Source: Synechococcus sp. HK05 (GTDB lineage Bacteria; Cyanobacteriota; Cyanobacteriia; PCC-6307; Cyanobiaceae). Taken from it: 64,000 bases of DNA. This document shows positions 61,277-64,000 of the stretch, piece by piece. The translations under genes and the position numbers were made by a program. Where the stretch lies: NCBI RefSeq assembly GCF_019104765.1, contig NZ_JAHRXJ010000004.1:310001-374000 (forward strand), written 5' to 3'. How positions within the stretch are numbered: the stretch's first letter is position 1; every line of letters starts with the position of its first letter. Under the pieces are notes generated by a model. The model saw only the letters and a list, made by a program, of their open reading frames with translations, searched no databases and was not told the DNA's origin.

Positions 61277-63253
61277 ATGGGTCTCGAGATCGCCCTGTTG
61301 GCGCTGGCGTTGCCGGCAGCCCTGGGCTTGTTATTACCAGCAGGCAATGGACGCCGACTGCTGCTGGTGGCTGTGATTCTGATCTTCACAGGCCGCTATG
61401 TTGGCTGGCGAATTGAAGAGTTTCCGTTCGATACCTTCTTCACCTCAGGGGCAGGTTGGTGGATGGCAGCTGTGCTGGTGGTGGAACTGCTGGCCATCCT
61501 GGAATACCTGCAATTTCTGGTCACGATCAGTTGGCTCACCGACCGGCGCGGTGAAGCTGATCGCGCAGAAGCACGATTGCGTGATCGCTATGCACGGGAA
61601 GGTGAGCAAGCCATCCCCAGCGTGGATGTTCTCATTCCCACGTACAACGAAGGGCCCGAGGTTGTAGGGAAAACGATCCTCGCGGCTTTGCAGCTGGATT
61701 ACCCACGATTCCAGGTGTATGTGCTCGATGATGGACAGCGACCATGGCTCAAGCAGTTCTGCGAGGAGGTGGGTGCCATCCACATCACCCGAACTGATCG
61801 CAGCGGGGCCAAGGCCGGCAACATCAACCACGCTCTAACCATCATCCAAGGTGATCTGAATCTGCTGATCGATGCGGATTTCATACCCTACAAAAACTGC
61901 CTATGGCGGCTGGCAGGTTTTTTTGACGACCCAAAGATTGCCACTGTTCAGACACCTCAGAATTTCTACAACCCCGATGCCATCCAGCACAACCTCAACA
62001 TCAGTGGAAGCTGGGGATGTGAGCAAGCCTTTTTCTTCGAGATCATCATGCCGGGCCGCGATGCCGTGGGAGCAGCCTTCTGCTGCGGTAGTTGCTGCAT
62101 GCATCGCAATGGTGCTCTCAGGGCAGTGGGCGGATTTCCCACCACATCGATCACTGAAGACATCCTGCTGACCGTTTCCTTTGTGAAGCGAGGCTGGAAG
62201 ACCGTCTACCTGCGAGAAGCCACCACCATGGGGCTAGCCGCGGAGACGATGCAGTCGTTCTTTGTGCAACGCAAGCGCTGGGGCCGCGGCAACATCCAGG
62301 TGGGCTATCTGATCGCTCAGGAACAAGGCCTAAGCCTGTGGAACAAAATTCTCTTCTTCCCCTTTTACTGGATGATCCAGCATGGATCACGCATCTTCTT
62401 TCAGCTGATTCCCCTGGTGTTCTTCCTCTGGGGCGTTGGCCCCTTGCCAGCCAGCGAAGGTCAGGAGATTCTCGACTATCAACTTCCCTTCATCCTGGCC
62501 GTCACAACAAGCATGTTTCTGTTGATGCGCCCCTTCTACCTACCCCTCTTTACAGAGGCGATGAGCTTGTTCAGCGCCTTTGCATTGCTTCCAGAACTGC
62601 TCCAATCGCTGGTGAGACCCTACAGCAAGGGTTTTAGTGTTACACCCAAGGGAAATGCAGCATCCACGGATATCGGGGTCAGCCTGTTTCGACAGACACT
62701 GCTACCAAGCAGTGTTCTTCTGGTGATGAATGTGGTGGTGCTGCTCAGAATCATCCTCGATCTCAGCGAAGCATCCACGTCAGTAGGCACAGAACTGGCT
62801 CTCTACGGAACGATCTGGTGTGCCATCAACATTGCGCTGCTCGTGATGTGCATTCTGATGTCATTGGAGCGTCCACAACCCAGGCAGGAGCATCGCATCC
62901 ATGTTCACCGTCCGGCACGCCTGATCACGGCCAGCGATCAAACGATTGAGGGGGTGTTGGAAGATCTCTCCATGAGCGGTGCACGCTTCAAGGCAGAGCC
63001 AAGCTGCAACGGCAGCAACAACCAGCCACAGGCCGTAGCTCTGGAGTTAGCCGATGGAGTCAGGCTACCTGTGGAGAGAGCCTGGCCCAACGATGCAGGC
63101 GATCTGGTGATGCATTTCGCGTCCCTAGATCTCAACCGACAGAAACAACTGATTGGCTATGCCTTCAGCGGCGAATTCCACTCGGCGGAACAACCCCAAA
63201 GAGTGCATCTGGGCCGTACCTTTAAACAGCTCCTGCAAACGGTGCTTGGGTGA
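61277..63253 (+). CDS. BcsA-like family 2 glycosyltransferase with PilZ domain
   Basis: A 658-residue processive synthase. Two or three spans open it, then the GT2 domain (VDVLIPTYNEGPEVV at 117-131, DADF at 199-202, TSITED near 293, QRKRWGRGN near 333), then further spans (about 350-500) and a C-terminal PilZ domain (RIHVHRPARL near 543, DLSMSGARF near 563), the c-di-GMP site. The catalytic D, DxD, TED and QxxRW are intact. The product could be cellulose or another beta-glycan. No BcsB or cellulase is present in the window. Confidence 0.9.
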   Translation: MGLEIALLALALPAALGLLLPAGNGRRLLLVAVILIFTGRYVGWRIEEFPFDTFFTSGAGWWMAAVLVVELLAILEYLQFLVTISWLTDRRGEADRAEARLRDRYAREGEQAIPSVDVLIPTYNEGPEVVGKTILAALQLDYPRFQVYVLDDGQRPWLKQFCEEVGAIHITRTDRSGAKAGNINHALTIIQGDLNLLIDADFIPYKNCLWRLAGFFDDPKIATVQTPQNFYNPDAIQHNLNISGSWGCEQAFFFEIIMPGRDAVGAAFCCGSCCMHRNGALRAVGGFPTTSITEDILLTVSFVKRGWKTVYLREATTMGLAAETMQSFFVQRKRWGRGNIQVGYLIAQEQGLSLWNKILFFPFYWMIQHGSRIFFQLIPLVFFLWGVGPLPASEGQEILDYQLPFILAVTTSMFLLMRPFYLPLFTEAMSLFSAFALLPELLQSLVRPYSKGFSVTPKGNAASTDIGVSLFRQTLLPSSVLLVMNVVVLLRIILDLSEASTSVGTELALYGTIWCAINIALLVMCILMSLERPQPRQEHRIHVHRPARLITASDQTIEGVLEDLSMSGARFKAEPSCNGSNNQPQAVALELADGVRLPVERAWPNDAGDLVMHFASLDLNRQKQLIGYAFSGEFHSAEQPQRVHLGRTFKQLLQTVLG

Positions 63254-63255
63254 GC

Positions 63256-64000
63256 ATGGATAAACGGACGGCTGCACTGAACAGGATGGCGTCGCGCCTG
63301 CGGCTGGGGATGTTGCCTTGGCTGGTGCTGCTAATGGGAGTCGGGCTCACCGGCACTTGGTGCCATCAGCAGCGCAGCTACACGCAGCTGGAGCATGAAC
63401 GGATCGAGCGCGATCTGGCTCAGGAGATCAGCCAAGCGGTCACCACACGGCTGCAAACCAACATCGCGGTGCTCGACTCGGTGATTGGCCTATTCGATGC
63501 GTCCTCGGAGGTGACCCGGCCAGAGTTCCACGAGTTCTACATGGCCCTGAGTCGCCGGGGCGACACGCTCAAAGGCATTCAGGGGGTGGGCTATGCGGCG
63601 GTGGTGCCCAACGGGAACGTCAAGGCTTTTGAGCAGCAGGTGCGGGCCTCAGGCCAGCCCGAGTTCAGCGTGAAACCACCCGGGCAGCGTGCCCTCACCA
63701 CAGCCATCCTTTACCTGGAGCCCAACGACTGGCGCAATCAACGCGCCATCGGCTTCGACATGTATTCCCAGATCACCCGGCGCCAAGCGATGGAACTGGC
63801 GGCGAACACAGGTGAGCCGTCCTTGAGCGGTCCGGTGCGGCTGCTCCAGGAAAACTCCATCCGCCCGCAGGTGGGGGCGCTGATTTATCAGGCTATCTAC
63901 AGCCAACCCGAGCAAGCCTTCAGCTCCAGCAAAGACCGGCTCAACCGATTGCGGGGCTGGGCCTATTCACCCCTGCGCATGGAGGATCTGATCAATGGAG
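63256..64000 (+). CDS. CHASE-domain membrane sensor (partial)
   Basis: Open to the window end, 248 residues visible. A membrane span near 18-35 is followed by an extracellular CHASE domain (SVIGLFDASSEVTRPEFHEFYMAL, GIQGVGYAAVVP, AIGFDMYSQITRRQAMELAANTGEPSLSGPV). CHASE domains precede histidine kinases, GGDEF/EAL enzymes or adenylate cyclases. Start ATG 63256, 2 bases after the synthase stop, so it belongs to the same operon. A GGDEF output would fit the PilZ synthase but is not visible. Confidence 0.85.
   Translation, partial: MDKRTAALNRMASRLRLGMLPWLVLLMGVGLTGTWCHQQRSYTQLEHERIERDLAQEISQAVTTRLQTNIAVLDSVIGLFDASSEVTRPEFHEFYMALSRRGDTLKGIQGVGYAAVVPNGNVKAFEQQVRASGQPEFSVKPPGQRALTTAILYLEPNDWRNQRAIGFDMYSQITRRQAMELAANTGEPSLSGPVRLLQENSIRPQVGALIYQAIYSQPEQAFSSSKDRLNRLRGWAYSPLRMEDLING

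Noticed and set aside
1-64000. CRISPR arrays, insertion sequences, integrases and attachment sites
   Set aside because: I looked for regularly spaced repeats, transposase motifs and long terminal inverted repeats and found none.

Overview
The window is a contiguous piece of a GC-rich unicellular cyanobacterial chromosome, most likely an alpha-cyanobacterium of the Cyanobium / picocyanobacterial Synechococcus group. The evidence is oxygenic-photosynthesis genes (acsF, chlH, psb30, an hli gene, a CPP1-like J-domain protein), a plant-type glycerate kinase, Ycf20, a split GDT1/UPF0016 transporter, a class II B12-dependent ribonucleotide reductase, and many small proteins of cyanobacteria-specific DUF families. 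Genes are tightly packed, often with ATGA or TGATG overlaps and GTG or TTG starts. I saw no rRNA, insertion sequence, prophage or CRISPR array, and only one tRNA. The species cannot be fixed from the sequence alone.

Layout. 0-4.3 kb: rpmF, then a minus-strand operon cbbY-ycf20-glyK (carbon metabolism and photoprotection), then recJ. 4.3-10.9 kb: psb30, a YkgJ-type cysteine protein, the paired half-size GDT1-family transporter, an RNase R-like protein that has lost its catalytic residues, ubiX, and acsF with a strong terminator. 10.9-24.5 kb: tldD-tldE-fmt, a J-protein, a DEAD-box helicase, TerC, several lineage-specific unknowns, and mfd. 24.5-29.9 kb: a carboxyl-terminal protease, ispG, a family 4 uracil-DNA glycosylase, a VOC protein and an aminotransferase. 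29.9-35.2 kb: a PhnD-PhnC-PhnE importer operon with two tiny membrane proteins inside it and an SGNH hydrolase at its end, then a group 3 sigma factor preceded by two hairpins. 35.2-48 kb: a DUF92 (phytyl-phosphate kinase-like) protein, rsmE, an EcfA-like ATPase without a nearby permease, hslO, the CPP1-like protein, prfC, a methyltransferase, a large MscS channel and nrdJ. 48-55.6 kb: tRNA-Ser(UGA), microproteins, ppk2, the DUF4335/DUF3038 pair, apt, a UbiH-like hydroxylase, an hli gene with RpaB (HLR1)-like repeats at its promoter, and dapB. 55.7-64 kb: chlH, then a Nif11-like protein followed by HlyD, a BcsA-like synthase with PilZ, and a CHASE-domain protein cut by the window end.

How the genes work together. 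Chlorophyll and photosystem functions (chlH, acsF, psb30, hli, CPP1-like) are scattered; acsF and chlH share a -10-like motif at similar distances from their starts. The last 4 kb looks like a c-di-GMP-controlled exopolysaccharide synthesis and export module (membrane fusion protein, synthase with PilZ, CHASE sensor). It is more AT-rich than its surroundings and is headed by a Nif11-like protein without the usual Gly-Gly leader end.

The strongest unusual signals are the RNase R-like protein missing both catalytic motifs, the Nif11/HlyD/BcsA-PilZ/CHASE cluster, the 10-nt-phased HLR1-like repeats at the hli gene, a 45-nt near-perfect hairpin that contains the end of rsmE at a convergent junction, and the microproteins embedded in the phosphonate-type importer operon. 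Family assignments are from recognition by eye; no database search was run.
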